Below the pieces are notes generated by a model, which searched no databases, was not told the DNA's origin, and was given only the letters and a program-made list of their open reading frames with translations. The translations under genes and the position numbers were made by a program. From Ardenticatenales bacterium (GTDB lineage: Bacteria; Chloroflexota; Anaerolineae; Epilineales; Epilineaceae), in contig JADYYS010000065.1 in the NCBI GenBank assembly GCA_020853525.1, forward strand, positions 1 to 64,000: a stretch of 64,000 nt of DNA, given 5' to 3'. Below are positions 42,811 through 51,944 of the stretch, in pieces (the stretch's first letter is position 1; each line of letters opens with the position of its first letter).

Positions 42811-43362
42811 CTAGACCTTCTGGGCCAGCTCGGCCGCTTGCCGGATCCAATCGTAGAAGTCGTAGTTCTGCCAGTCCGCGGGTTGGATGATGGCCGCGAT
42901 CTCCTCCGCCGACGTGCCGGCCAGCGCGCCGTACGTGGTGATGCCGGCCTCGAACAGCTTCTCCTCGAACACCTCGCCGATGCCCTTGATGGCCTTGAGG
43001 TCATCACGGCGCGGCGAGCGGCGCGAGGTCACGACGGGCACATCGGCCGCGGGGGCCGGGGCGTCGACAGGGGGCGATGCGGCACCGCCCGATGCGACGG
43101 CACTCGATGCGGCAGCACCGGCTCCGGCACCACCGGCGGCCGACTTGGCCGGCGCGGCCGCGGCGGCGCCCGCCCTGCTGCTCGTCGTCGGTACCCGACC
43201 CGCTGCGCCGACGAGCGATGCCCGGCGCACTTCTTCTTCGAGCTCGCGGATGCGGGCCTCGAGCGGCGCGGTGAAGCGGCTGGCACGCTGGCCGCGCCAG
43301 TACCACATCTCGATCGCCCATTCGATGGCGAACCCCACGATCAGCCAGAAGAGCCAGGACAT
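42811..43362 (-). CDS. Membrane protein with C-terminal helix-hairpin-helix
   Basis: This 183-residue protein has an N-terminal membrane helix (SWLFWLIVGFAIEWAIEMWY), a short coiled coil (LEARIRELEEEVRRA), an Ala-rich linker, and a C-terminal helix-hairpin-helix of the kind seen in DUF4332-like proteins: LKAIKGIGEVFEEKLFEAGI followed by TTYGALAGTSAEEIAAII. This fold binds DNA or protein. The gene comes just before the Ig-like protein. Confidence 0.75.
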   Translation of the reverse strand: MSWLFWLIVGFAIEWAIEMWYWRGQRASRFTAPLEARIRELEEEVRRASLVGAAGRVPTTSSRAGAAAAAPAKSAAGGAGAGAAASSAVASGGAASPPVDAPAPAADVPVVTSRRSPRRDDLKAIKGIGEVFEEKLFEAGITTYGALAGTSAEEIAAIIQPADWQNYDFYDWIRQAAELAQKV

Positions 43363-43469
43363 CAGCGGTCTCCTTGTGCGCGCCGCTCTTGGAGCGGACG
43401 GCGTCGCGTCGGCAAGAAGGATGCCGCGCATTCGCCGTTTGCGCCAGCGACGCCGCCGGGACGACCCCC

Positions 43470-44855
43470 CTATCCCCCCACCAGGCGCCCCAACCGCCCC
43501 ATCACCTCGGCCCGGATCTCGGCCTCGTCCGCCACGACACCGCTCTCCATCAACACCTGCCCGTCGCAGACCGTGCTCTGGACGGCGCGGCCGTTGGCGC
43601 TGTAGATCACGTCGGCGGCCAAGTCGTGGCCCGGGAACATCATCGGGTGCGTCAGGTCGATGAGGACGATGTCGGCCAGCAGGCCGGGGGCGATGCGGCC
43701 GATCGGCAGCCGGAGCGCGTCGGCGGCGGCGGACGTGGCGAGGCCGAGGGCCTCGCCGGCCGGGAGGACGGTCGGATCGCCGGTGGCGTGTTTGGCCAGC
43801 AGCGCGGCGAACTGGAGCTCCTCGAACATGTCCAGGCTGTTGTTGGAGGCCACGCTGTCCGTGCCGACGAGCACGCTGACGCCGGCCGCGCGCATGTCGC
43901 GGTAGCGCATCGGGCCGCCGCTGGCGAGCTTGAGGTTGCTCTTCGGGTTGTGGAGCGCGTGCACCCCGCGCTCGGCCAGCAGCGCGATCTCGGTGTCGTC
44001 CAGGTGCACGCAGTGCGCGGCGAACGTGCGCGGCCCGAGGACGCCGAGACTGTCGAGGTAGGCCGGCGGACGGAGGCCGGTATCGCGCGCGCAGTTCGCC
44101 ACCTCGCCCGCCGTCTCCGACAGGTGGATGTGCAGCGGGATGTCGGCGGCGGCGGCGGTCTCGGCCAGCCAGGCCAGCGTCGCGCCGCTCACGGTGTAGT
44201 TGGCGTGCGGCCCGAAGGCCAGCGTGATCCGGCTGCCGAAGCGATCGCGGGCGGCGACGACATCGCGTGCCACCGCCTTCTGCTCCTCCGCGCGATCCGC
44301 CGCGCCGAAGTCGGCCAGCGCCGCCGCCAGCTGGGCGCGCATCCCGCTGTCCCGCACCGCGGTCGCGGTCTGTTCGAAGTGCCAGTACATGTCGCTGAAG
44401 CACGTCGTGCCGGTCCGGATCATCTCGATGCAGCCGAGGCGGTTGGACCAGTAGACGTCCTCGGGCGTCATCCGCGCCTCGAACGGCCAGATCTTCTCCT
44501 GCAGCCACGGCATGAGCGGCATGTCGTCGGCGTAGGAGCGCATGACCGTCATGCCGTTGTGCGTGTGCGCGTTGATCAGCCCCGGCAGCGCGGCCGTGCC
44601 GCGCGCGTCGAGAACCTGCGTCCCGGCGGCCGCCGGGCGATCCGGCCGGTGCGGCTCGATCGCGCGGATGCGGCGGCCCGCGACAATGATGTCGACACGC
44701 TCGCCCGCCCCGCTGATGCGCGTTGCGCCGGGCGCCGTCCAGCGGCCGTCCTGCGCGCCCGGCGGGACGAGCGCGCCGCTGACGATCAGCGTGTCGGCGG
44801 CGTCGGGGGCGGCCGACGCGCCGGCACCGGGGTTGGACGTCGGGTGATGGAGCAT
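43470..44855 (-). CDS. mtaD: TRZ/ATZ-family amidohydrolase (S-adenosylhomocysteine/methylthioadenosine deaminase-like)
   Basis: This 461-residue metal-dependent hydrolase has the HxH site in PGLINAHTHNGMTVMRSYAD, a GTTCFSDMYWHFE stretch, HIHLSETAGEV (metal His), AHCVHLDDTEI and VLVGTDSVASNNSLDM with the catalytic Asp. These are the features of the MtaD/SsnA group, which deaminate S-adenosylhomocysteine or 5'-methylthioadenosine or related adenine derivatives. Substrate cannot be decided from sequence alone. ATG 44855 is preferred; it is divergent from the DoxX gene. Confidence 0.75.
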   Translation of the reverse strand: MLHHPTSNPGAGASAAPDAADTLIVSGALVPPGAQDGRWTAPGATRISGAGERVDIIVAGRRIRAIEPHRPDRPAAAGTQVLDARGTAALPGLINAHTHNGMTVMRSYADDMPLMPWLQEKIWPFEARMTPEDVYWSNRLGCIEMIRTGTTCFSDMYWHFEQTATAVRDSGMRAQLAAALADFGAADRAEEQKAVARDVVAARDRFGSRITLAFGPHANYTVSGATLAWLAETAAAADIPLHIHLSETAGEVANCARDTGLRPPAYLDSLGVLGPRTFAAHCVHLDDTEIALLAERGVHALHNPKSNLKLASGGPMRYRDMRAAGVSVLVGTDSVASNNSLDMFEELQFAALLAKHATGDPTVLPAGEALGLATSAAADALRLPIGRIAPGLLADIVLIDLTHPMMFPGHDLAADVIYSANGRAVQSTVCDGQVLMESGVVADEAEIRAEVMGRLGRLVGG

Positions 44856-44986
44856 GACGTGACGGCCTCCTCGACCGATGGGGCGGCCGGGACGGATGCG
44901 CCCGGGCTGCGCGTCTGCAGGCAAAGCGGATTATCCTATCGCGGCCGCGGGATCGCGGAAAACATTTACCTGGCGAGGAGGGTGGG

Positions 44987-45370
44987 ATGAGACGCTACGG
45001 GCTCTGGCTGGCGCAGATCGTGCCGGCGGTGATCATGGGGATGACGCTCTTCTTCAAGTTCACGGGTGCGCAGGAGTCGGTGGACCTCTTCACGACGCTC
45101 GGCGTCGAGCCGTGGGGGCGGATCGGGACGGGGGTGCTGGAGCTCGTCGCCGTCGTGCTGCTCCTCGTCCCGGCACCGTACCTCGGCAAGCACGCCTGGG
45201 GTGCCGCGCTCGGTGCCGCCCTCATGCTCGGCGCGCTCGGCGCGCACGTGGCCAAGCTCGGCTTCAGCGGCGCCAACGCCCAGCTGGCGGTGATGGCGAC
45301 GGTGGCGCTGGTGTGCTGCCTGTACGTGGTGTGGGAGCGGCGGGGGGAGCTGCCGTTCATCGGGGGCTAG
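44987..45370 (+). CDS. DoxX-family membrane protein
   Basis: This 127-residue protein has four predicted membrane helices and the DoxX-like start LAQIVPAVIMGMTLFFKFTG, with GRIGTGVLELVAVVLLLVPA following. DoxX proteins are small membrane oxidoreductase-associated proteins of poorly defined function. GAGGAGG lies before ATG 44987. It is divergent from the deaminase gene and is followed by the CDF transporter gene. Confidence 0.8.
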   Translation: MRRYGLWLAQIVPAVIMGMTLFFKFTGAQESVDLFTTLGVEPWGRIGTGVLELVAVVLLLVPAPYLGKHAWGAALGAALMLGALGAHVAKLGFSGANAQLAVMATVALVCCLYVVWERRGELPFIGG

Positions 45371-45400
45371 GGCCGAGCGGCACGACGACCCGGAAACACC

Positions 45401-46816
45401 ATGGACACGGCCGCCCGCTCTGCGGAGATCCAGCGCGTCCTGCTCATCACGCTCGGCATGAACGTGCTGGCGGCGGCGGTGAAGCTGAGCGCCGGCGCGT
45501 GGTCGGGCAGCCTCTCCCTGCTGGCCGGCGGCGTGGACGCGGCGTTCGACGGGCTCGCCAACGTGGCCGGTCTGGCCGCGACGCGGTTCGCATCGCGGCC
45601 GGCAGATGCGGACCACCCGTACGGCCACCGCAAGTACGAGACGTTCGTCGGCGTGGCGATCGCGGCGCTGCTCTTCCTGACGTGCTGGCGCCTGGCGAAC
45701 GAGGCGCTCCAGCACCTCGGCCTCATGGCGCCGGGCAACGCGGATCGGTCGCTGATCGCCGCCGCCGACGTGCACTGGCTTGTGCTCGTCGCGCCAGCCG
45801 TAGCCGCCACGATCAACTGGGCAACGGCCCGCTACGAGGCGCGCCGCGGCGTGACGCTCGGCAGCGAGCTGCTGGTGGCCGACGCCGGTCACACGCGCTC
45901 CGACGCCTGGGTGTCGCTGGCGATCGTCGGCGGGTTGGTGGCTGTGCGGGCGGGGCTGTTGTGGGTCGACCCGGTGCTGGCGCTCGGGATTGCCGTCGTC
46001 GTGGCCTGGACGGGCTGGCGGATCGTGCGCGACACCGCCGCGATCCTGTCGGACCGGGCCGTGCTCGACCCGCAGGCCGTGTCCGAGGCGGCGCACGGCG
46101 TGCCGGGGGTCGTCGGCACGCACGCGATCCGCAGCCGCGGCACGCCGGACGCGACGGCGCTCGACCTGCACGTCCAGGTGGATCCGCACCTCGGCATCGG
46201 CCGGGCGCACGCGATCGGCCACGCCGTGAAGGACGTGCTGGCCGATCGGTTCCCGGGCACGACGGACATCGTCGTCCACGTCGAGCCCGATTGGAACCTG
46301 GCCGGCAACGGTGTCGTCGCCGCGGTCCGCCGCGCGCTGGACGGCTTCCCGGTGGAGGCGCACGACGTCCACGTCCATGTGGACGCCGCCGGCCGGACGG
46401 AGGTGGGCCTTCACCTCGAACTCGACCCCGACCTCTGCCTGGCCGACGCCCACGACATCGCCACCGCGGTCGAGTCCGCCGTGCGGGCCGAGGTGCCGGC
46501 GGCGGTCCGCGTCGTGACGCACCTGGAGCCGCGCCCGACCACCGCCGACCGCGCCGCCGCCGCCGACAGCGACCGCGACCGCGACTGGGAGGGCCTCGTC
46601 GCCGCGGCCGTGGCAACGATCGCCGGGCTGTCGCACCCGCACGACCTGAACGTCGTCCGCATCGCCAGCGGCGTCCGCCTGTCGATCCACATCGATGCCG
46701 CGCCGTCCCTCCCGCTGGCGAGCGCGCATGCGTTGGCCGAGGCGCTGGAAGCGCGGTTGAGGGTGGTGGCGCCGGAGTTGGAACGGGTGACGATCCACGT
46801 GGAACCGGGATCGTAA
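45401..46816 (+). CDS. Cation diffusion facilitator (CDF) transporter with long C-terminal domain
   Basis: This 471-residue CDF protein has AGGVDAAFDGLANVAG in helix 2 (GG-D-x3-D metal site), DHPYGHRKYETFVG between helices 2 and 3, and DAGHTRSDAWVSLA (HxxxD) in helix 5. The first 230 residues are the transport domain. The last 240 contain two or three cytoplasmic ferredoxin-like CDF_dimer units (for example ALDLHVQVDPHLGIGRAHAI), longer than the usual single unit. It exports divalent metals (Zn, Fe, Mn or Co). Confidence 0.88.
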   Translation: MDTAARSAEIQRVLLITLGMNVLAAAVKLSAGAWSGSLSLLAGGVDAAFDGLANVAGLAATRFASRPADADHPYGHRKYETFVGVAIAALLFLTCWRLANEALQHLGLMAPGNADRSLIAAADVHWLVLVAPAVAATINWATARYEARRGVTLGSELLVADAGHTRSDAWVSLAIVGGLVAVRAGLLWVDPVLALGIAVVVAWTGWRIVRDTAAILSDRAVLDPQAVSEAAHGVPGVVGTHAIRSRGTPDATALDLHVQVDPHLGIGRAHAIGHAVKDVLADRFPGTTDIVVHVEPDWNLAGNGVVAAVRRALDGFPVEAHDVHVHVDAAGRTEVGLHLELDPDLCLADAHDIATAVESAVRAEVPAAVRVVTHLEPRPTTADRAAAADSDRDRDWEGLVAAAVATIAGLSHPHDLNVVRIASGVRLSIHIDAAPSLPLASAHALAEALEARLRVVAPELERVTIHVEPGS

Positions 46817-46911
46817 CCCGCCATTCCCACGCCCCCGTAGGGGCAGGTCCCCGTGCCTGCCCGCAGGCCGTCCGCCCCCTCAACCGACATCCGCCTCAAC
46901 CAACAAGCCCC

Positions 46912-47487
46912 TTAACCCCCATCCGCCTCCGCCAACAGCGCCCCGACGTCCAGCCGCTCGAGGACCATCGCCAGCGTGCCGTCCGCCAGACGCGGCCACT
47001 CGTCCTTCGGCCGGTCGCGATAGAGCTCGATGCCGTTCTGGTCGGGATCGCGCAGGTACAGCGCCTCGCTCACGCCGTGGTCGGAGGCGCCGTCGAGCGG
47101 GATGCCGGCGGCGACGAGGCGGCGGAGGGCGTCGCCGAGGGAGGGGCGATCGGGGTAGCGGATGGCGACGTGATAGAGGCCGGTCGTGCCGCGGGGGGGC
47201 GGGGGGCCGCCGCGGCTCTCCCAGGTGTTCAGGCCGATGTGGTGGTGATAGCCGCCGGCGCTGATGAACGCGGCCGTATTGCCCATCCGCTGCTGGAGTT
47301 CGAAGCCGAGGACGCCACAGTAGAAGTCCAGGGCGCGCTCGAGGTCGGCGACCTTGAGGTGGACGTGGCCGATGTCGACGCGCGGGTCGATGGGGGCGGG
47401 CGTCGGATCGGGCATCGGATCGAGCATCGGATCCGGCTGCGGATCGGTGATCGGATCGGGCATCGACTCGGTCATCGACTCGGTCAT
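46912..47487 (-). CDS. VOC-family (glyoxalase/extradiol dioxygenase-like) protein
   Basis: This 191-residue protein has IGHVHLKVADLERALDFYCG (first metal-binding His), GGYHHHIGLNTWES, YHVAIRYPD and DPDQNGIELYRD, the VOC repeat layout seen in CatE-type extradiol dioxygenases and glyoxalase-like enzymes. The N terminus (residues 1-35) is a low-complexity run of DP and ME repeats of no known function and may be misassigned; a start just before DIGHVHL would also give a complete VOC domain. Substrate is unknown. Confidence 0.8.
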   Translation of the reverse strand: MTESMTESMPDPITDPQPDPMLDPMPDPTPAPIDPRVDIGHVHLKVADLERALDFYCGVLGFELQQRMGNTAAFISAGGYHHHIGLNTWESRGGPPPPRGTTGLYHVAIRYPDRPSLGDALRRLVAAGIPLDGASDHGVSEALYLRDPDQNGIELYRDRPKDEWPRLADGTLAMVLERLDVGALLAEADGG

Positions 47488-47609
47488 GGGGGCCTCCTGC
47501 GGTGTCGGTCGACGGTTACGATAGACGATCGGGCCGGCGCGAGAGGATCAGCCCGACGCGGCCGGAGCCGGTGCGGCGTCGACCTTCCGACGGTTCGACT
47601 CCCCGGTCT

Positions 47610-48590
47610 TCAGCCGTGCCCCAGCACCCGATGCGGCACGTACGCCGCCTCCAGCGCCGCGATCTCGTCCGCGCCCAGCACGACGTCCAGCGCCGCGACG
47701 GCGTCCTCGAGGTGCGGCAACTTCGTCGCCCCGACGATCGGCGCGACGACGCCGGGCTGCCGGAGGAGCCACGCGAGCGCGATGCGGGCGGGCGGTTCGC
47801 CGCGGGCATCGGCCACGCGGACGAGGGCGTCGACGATGTCGAAGTCGGCGTCGGTGTAGTACATCTCATCGGCGAAGGGGTCGTTCTGTGCCCGCACCGT
47901 CGTTCGCGGGTCGTTCCTGCGCCGCGCGCCGGCCAGGAAGCCGCGCGCCAACGGGCTCCAGGGGATGACGCCGACGCCCTCGGCGCGGCAGAGCGGGAGC
48001 ATCTCGCGCTCCTCCTCGCGGTAGGCCAGGTTGTAGTGGTCCTGCATGCTGACGAAGCGCGTCCAGCCGTGTGCGTCGGCGGTGTAGAGGAGGCGCGCGA
48101 GCTCCCAGGCGAACATGCTGCTGGCCCCGAGGTAGCGGACCTTGCCGCTGCGGACGAGATCGTCCAAGGCGCGCAGGATTTCCTCGGCGGGGGTGTCGTG
48201 GTCCAGGCGGTGGATCTGGTAGAGGTCGATATAGTCCGTGCCGAGCCGCTTGAGCGAAGCGTCGACGGCGGCCAGGATGTGCTTGCGCGACAGGCCGCCG
48301 CGGTTCGGGCCGTCGGCGTGCGGGAAGAAGACCTTCGTGGCGATGACGACGTCCTCGCGCGCCGCCATCTCGCCGAGCAGCCGGCCGGTGATCTCCTCGC
48401 TCGCGCCTCTGGAATACATGTCCGCCGTGTCGAAGAAGTTGATCCCGAGCTCGAGCGCGCGTGCGACGAACGGCCGGGCGGCGGCTTCGTCCATGATCCA
48501 CGGGCGCCAGGATGGGTCACCATAGGACATCATGCCGAGGCAGATCCGGGAGACCTTGAGGCCGGATCGGCCGAGGGAGGCGTGCTGCAT
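47610..48590 (-). CDS. Aldo/keto reductase
   Basis: This 326-residue AKR has GINFFDTADMYSRGASEEIT (catalytic Asp and Tyr), FFPHADG, DYIDLYQIHRLDHDTPAEEI (the His of the AKR tetrad) and GVIPWSPLARGFLAG. It is an NADPH-dependent reductase of the YghZ/Tas-like group. Substrate cannot be fixed. It is divergent from the secreted protein gene at 48799 and shares a 208-base control region with it. Confidence 0.9.
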   Translation of the reverse strand: MQHASLGRSGLKVSRICLGMMSYGDPSWRPWIMDEAAARPFVARALELGINFFDTADMYSRGASEEITGRLLGEMAAREDVVIATKVFFPHADGPNRGGLSRKHILAAVDASLKRLGTDYIDLYQIHRLDHDTPAEEILRALDDLVRSGKVRYLGASSMFAWELARLLYTADAHGWTRFVSMQDHYNLAYREEEREMLPLCRAEGVGVIPWSPLARGFLAGARRRNDPRTTVRAQNDPFADEMYYTDADFDIVDALVRVADARGEPPARIALAWLLRQPGVVAPIVGATKLPHLEDAVAALDVVLGADEIAALEAAYVPHRVLGHG

Positions 48591-48690
48591 TCGCCTTCTG
48601 TCCTTTGGGTGGGGCGCCGTGGTTGCGCGCGCGGAATCCCTTTTTCGCCGGGGACGATGTCGCTATCCTACATGCGGTGGCGACGATCGC

Positions 48691-48739
48691 TCGTGTCGCG
48701 GACACGATGTCGCGGACGCCGGGTTGCAGACATCGTGTC
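48691..48739. promoter_or_regulatory. Cluster of TCGTGTC inverted half-sites between divergent genes
   Basis: TCGTGTC-GCG-GACACGA (48691-48707) is a perfect inverted repeat. GACACGATGT (48701-48710) and ACATCGTGTC (48730-48739) form a second inverted pair 19 bases apart. The site sits between the AKR gene and the secreted-protein gene and looks like an operator for a repressor. Confidence 0.45.
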
Positions 48740-48798
48740 GCAGAGTCCGGGTTCTGTGCGATCTGCTGCGCCACGCCAAGGCGAACGGGAGGACCATC

Positions 48799-50220
48799 GT
48801 GCCATCGCATCGTCGCCGATCCGGACCGTCCGCAGCCGTCGTGTGGACGGCGACGGCGATCACGTTCGCCGTCTCGTTCGGGGTTCGGTCGCACCGGCCG
48901 CTCGATCCGGCATCCGCCCAACCGGCCCCGACGGCGACGCCGACGCCGAGCGTCGTCCAGCGCGTGATCGGCGCACCGATCGAATGTGACGTGCGGTTGC
49001 TCGTCGAGCCGCGCGACAGCGCGGTCACCGTCGGTACACGGATCACCGTCGCCGTCGCCGAGGAGGTCGCGTGCCCGAACCACCTGCAGGACGCGGCCGT
49101 CGTCGTCTTCCTCGGCGGCGCCGAGCCGGCCGCGCAGCCCGCGATCGCCGCGGCGATCGACGTCCTCGGGCGCGTGATCGACGACAGTCCGGACACGCCG
49201 CTGGCGGTCATCGATGCCGCAGCGCCGGCATCGCCGGTGGCGTGGGCGAACACGCATGCAACCCGCCGGGCGGCACTCGACGCGCTCGCCGCGGGGCCGT
49301 TCGATCGGCGACTGAGCGGCGAGCGCTGGGCGATTGGGCTGCGGGCGGCCTCCGCGGCGCTGGCAGCCCGGCCGCCGAACCGGCGTCCGGTGCTCGTCGT
49401 CCTGGATGGGCTCCGTCCGCCCGCGTTCGAAGTGCAGGCCAGAACGGAGCTGCAGTCGGTGGCCGCCGCCGTGCGCGACGGCGTCGGTCGATCGCTGCTC
49501 ATCGACCTCTCGGCGGACGGTTGGCTGGCGTCGTTCGTCGGACAGATCGCATCGCTCGCCGTCACCGGCTTCGATGGGCGCGGACTGCGCGAGCCAGCCG
49601 TCGTGGCCGAGGGCGTGCAGCGCGCAGCCGACGGGCTCGCCGGAAAGTTCGACGGAATACTGCTCGTCGTCAGCTGGGTTGCCGGCCTTTGGCAGTCCGT
49701 GCCCGGATCCGCGTCCCCGCTGCCGAGCAGCGAGTTCGAGGGCTTCGCCCAATGGCGCATGTCGCCGCGATCCCGTCCGGGAAGGGAGGAGTTCGCCATC
49801 GTCCTCGAGTCCGTTGCGACCGGATCGGCCCCGTTCAACGTTGTGTTCTTCGCCATACGCGATTCGAAGGTCGTCGCGCAGCGCTCCGTACAGCGCAACG
49901 CGTGCATCCACCCGCCCGGTGCGGACGCGACGTTCTGCCTCCCGACGCCGGAACCGACGATCACGTCCGGCCCGTCGCCGACGCGCATGCCGACCGGAAC
50001 GGGGGATCCGACGCGCACGCGCACGCCCACGCCCGCGCCCACACGTACGTCACGGCTGACGCCGACGCCGACGCCGACGCGCACGCCACGGCCGACGCTG
50101 ACGCGACGGCCGACGGCAACGGCCGTCGTGCATGGGGTTGTATGGCTGCCGATCGGCTATGTGATGTCGGATCTGGAACCGGCCGCAGGATCGACCGCCG
50201 CAGGATCGACCGCCGATTGA
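48799..50220 (+). CDS. Secreted protein with Pro/Thr-rich C-terminal linker
   Basis: This 473-residue protein has a membrane/signal segment (AAVVWTATAITFAVSFGV) near the N terminus. A globular region of about 350 residues follows with alternating strands (DAAVVVFLGGAEPAAQPAI, RRPVLVVLDGLRPPAFE, RSLLIDLSADGWLASFV) that resembles a vWA/Rossmann fold without an obvious MIDAS. It ends in a TPTPTPTRTPRPT-type linker typical of Chloroflexota secreted proteins. GTG 48799 has GGGAGGA five bases upstream. I do not recognise a family. Confidence 0.65.
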   Translation: MPSHRRRSGPSAAVVWTATAITFAVSFGVRSHRPLDPASAQPAPTATPTPSVVQRVIGAPIECDVRLLVEPRDSAVTVGTRITVAVAEEVACPNHLQDAAVVVFLGGAEPAAQPAIAAAIDVLGRVIDDSPDTPLAVIDAAAPASPVAWANTHATRRAALDALAAGPFDRRLSGERWAIGLRAASAALAARPPNRRPVLVVLDGLRPPAFEVQARTELQSVAAAVRDGVGRSLLIDLSADGWLASFVGQIASLAVTGFDGRGLREPAVVAEGVQRAADGLAGKFDGILLVVSWVAGLWQSVPGSASPLPSSEFEGFAQWRMSPRSRPGREEFAIVLESVATGSAPFNVVFFAIRDSKVVAQRSVQRNACIHPPGADATFCLPTPEPTITSGPSPTRMPTGTGDPTRTRTPTPAPTRTSRLTPTPTPTRTPRPTLTRRPTATAVVHGVVWLPIGYVMSDLEPAAGSTAAGSTAD

Positions 50221-50876
50221 TCGTCCGGGGCGAGGATCGCGGATCGCCGCAACACGTATGCTCGGCGCTCCGCCTCGTACGCGTTCAGGCGTCGGTGGGA
50301 TAGCACCAGGCCGATGATCGCCGGCGACAGGAATACGGCCGAGCCGCCGAGGCACAGGAGACCCATCACCCAGCTGCCGTTGAGGATGAGCGACGCCGCA
50401 TAGTTCAGCGCACAGCCGACCACCGGAACGAGGATCAGCAGACCGAGCAGGTTCACGTTCCGCCGCATCACCGACGCGTCGATCCAGCGCGGTGCCGCCG
50501 CGTCGCCTTGCGCGTCGGGCGCGGCCGGGACCATCGGGGCCATCAGCCGACCGGTCCGACCGGCGAACGCCACCCCCGCCTGTGTCAGCGCGTCGCGCTC
50601 GAGGGCTTCGAGGTCGATGCGTCGCTTGAGAGCTTCGTATTCCTCACGCGAGACGTATTCCTCGCGCGGGACGTTCGCCGACGGACCGACTTCAGCCTCA
50701 CCGACGCCCTCTCCGGCGCCCTCACCGTCGCCGATGACCTCGGTCCAGGCGGCGGTGTCCGAACGCCGGACGGCCAGGCGCGCGCCGCAGCGGCCGCACG
50801 TGGCGAGCGCGGCCTCCGGGGGGATGTCGATCCGGGACCGGCACCGCTGGCAGGAGATGGCGATGAGGTCGGGCAC
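50157..50876 (-). CDS. Membrane protein with N-terminal zinc ribbon
   Basis: This 239-residue protein has a CxxC pair and a later CxxC (ISCQRCRSRIDIPPE...ATCGRCGARLAVR), a zinc ribbon near the N terminus. An acidic linker and two membrane helices near the end follow (LLGLLILVPVVGCALNYAAS and LLCLGGSAVFLSPAIIGLVL). Start GTG 50876 has GGAG six bases upstream. The 3' end overlaps the end of the convergent secreted-protein gene by 64 bases. Function is unknown. Confidence 0.6.
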   Translation of the reverse strand: MPDLIAISCQRCRSRIDIPPEAALATCGRCGARLAVRRSDTAAWTEVIGDGEGAGEGVGEAEVGPSANVPREEYVSREEYEALKRRIDLEALERDALTQAGVAFAGRTGRLMAPMVPAAPDAQGDAAAPRWIDASVMRRNVNLLGLLILVPVVGCALNYAASLILNGSWVMGLLCLGGSAVFLSPAIIGLVLSHRRLNAYEAERRAYVLRRSAILAPDDQSAVDPAAVDPAAGSRSDIT

Positions 50877-51121
50877 GGGGCGCTCCGCGGTTGCGGTCGG
50901 GGAGTGGGTGCGGTGGGGATTCAGTGTTCGTTGCCGGCGCATGGGTGTATACGTCGGCAGAGGGGGTACGGTTGTGTGCTCGCAGGCGAGCCACCAGCTG
51001 ATGGGTCGGCGTTCGCCGTTGAGCGTTGCGCCAGGAATAGGTATTACCGATGACCAGTCCACTGGGAACGCAGGCGATGTCCTATGTATTGCCGGGCGCC
51101 GATCCACCGCATAACGCCCGC

Positions 51122-51508
51122 TCAGCCTGAACGCCGCGCGGCGTCCGGCCGCTCGGCCAGCCACCGCAACTCCTTCGCCATCGTAGCTGCAAAGCGGTCG
51201 CCGACACGCTGCCGCTCCGTCCATTCGTCGACGGTGTAGACGATCAGGTCACATGCGACCGGCAGAGAGACGGTGTCGAACGCGAGCGGGCGCATGAGGA
51301 ACGGCCCGGGATCGCCGTCGACGATCACGACGAGGTCGAGGTCGCTGCCGACGCCCCAGTCACCGCGCGCGTAGGAGCCGAACATGCCGATGCGTTGGAC
51401 GGAGGGGTGGTTGGCGAGGATCGCATCGGACCACGCCTGCGCGGCGCCGATGACCGTCTGGGCATCAGGCCACTTGAGGACGGGCGAACTCAACGATCGC
51501 ACCGGCAT
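51122..51508 (-). CDS. MNT-family nucleotidyltransferase (second HEPN/MNT pair)
   Basis: This 128-residue protein has the MNT signature GMFGSYARGDWGVGSDLDLVV (GSxxRG and DxD). It is the antitoxin-like half of a second HEPN/MNT pair. It starts inside the HEPN gene: the two overlap by 44 bases, with HEPN first. Compared with the first pair (547-1493), the gene order is reversed. Confidence 0.85.
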   Translation of the reverse strand: MPVRSLSSPVLKWPDAQTVIGAAQAWSDAILANHPSVQRIGMFGSYARGDWGVGSDLDLVVIVDGDPGPFLMRPLAFDTVSLPVACDLIVYTVDEWTERQRVGDRFAATMAKELRWLAERPDAARRSG

Positions 51509-51854
51509 GCTCTACCGCCTCTCGGCTCTGTAATGGGCCGTAGTGCTCCCACGGCGATCCTTCGGGATGGCTGTCTGGATATCGCGGCGGAATATAGTAG
51601 GTGTCCAACACCTGTGCGCTGTCTCCCAGTTCCGATGGAACCGTCACTACCTCCGGCAACTCCGAGAGCAGGCGACCGACGCTGTGGCCCCAGGCCTCTT
51701 GCCCATGATGCAGGTGGATGGCCTTCACCGCTTTTTCCGCCGCCTGATGGGCGGCGAAGCAAGCCCACTCATGGAAGCCGTCAGCCGCGGCCGATCGAGC
51801 GAGCGCCAGATCCCGCTCGGCTTGGCTATACCAGTCGTTGGCGCGGTTCGGCAC
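51465..51854 (-). CDS. HEPN-domain protein (second HEPN/MNT pair)
   Basis: This 129-residue protein has the small-HEPN helical core: ANDWYSQAERDLALARSAAA near the start and HEWACFAAHQAAEKAVKAIH, the signature helix of HEPN proteins that pair with MNT. HEPN domains of this kind are often RNases held in check by the MNT partner. The partner overlaps its 3' end by 44 bases. Confidence 0.8.
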   Translation of the reverse strand: MPNRANDWYSQAERDLALARSAAADGFHEWACFAAHQAAEKAVKAIHLHHGQEAWGHSVGRLLSELPEVVTVPSELGDSAQVLDTYYIPPRYPDSHPEGSPWEHYGPLQSREAVEHAGAIVEFARPQVA

Positions 51855-51944
51855 GGCATGTCTCTCCCGCGGCTCGGCTTCCGGGTGCGATTATAGCTGG
51901 GCCGGGGAGGGTCTGCTCCGTCACGTCAGGGCGTTATGCCCCCC

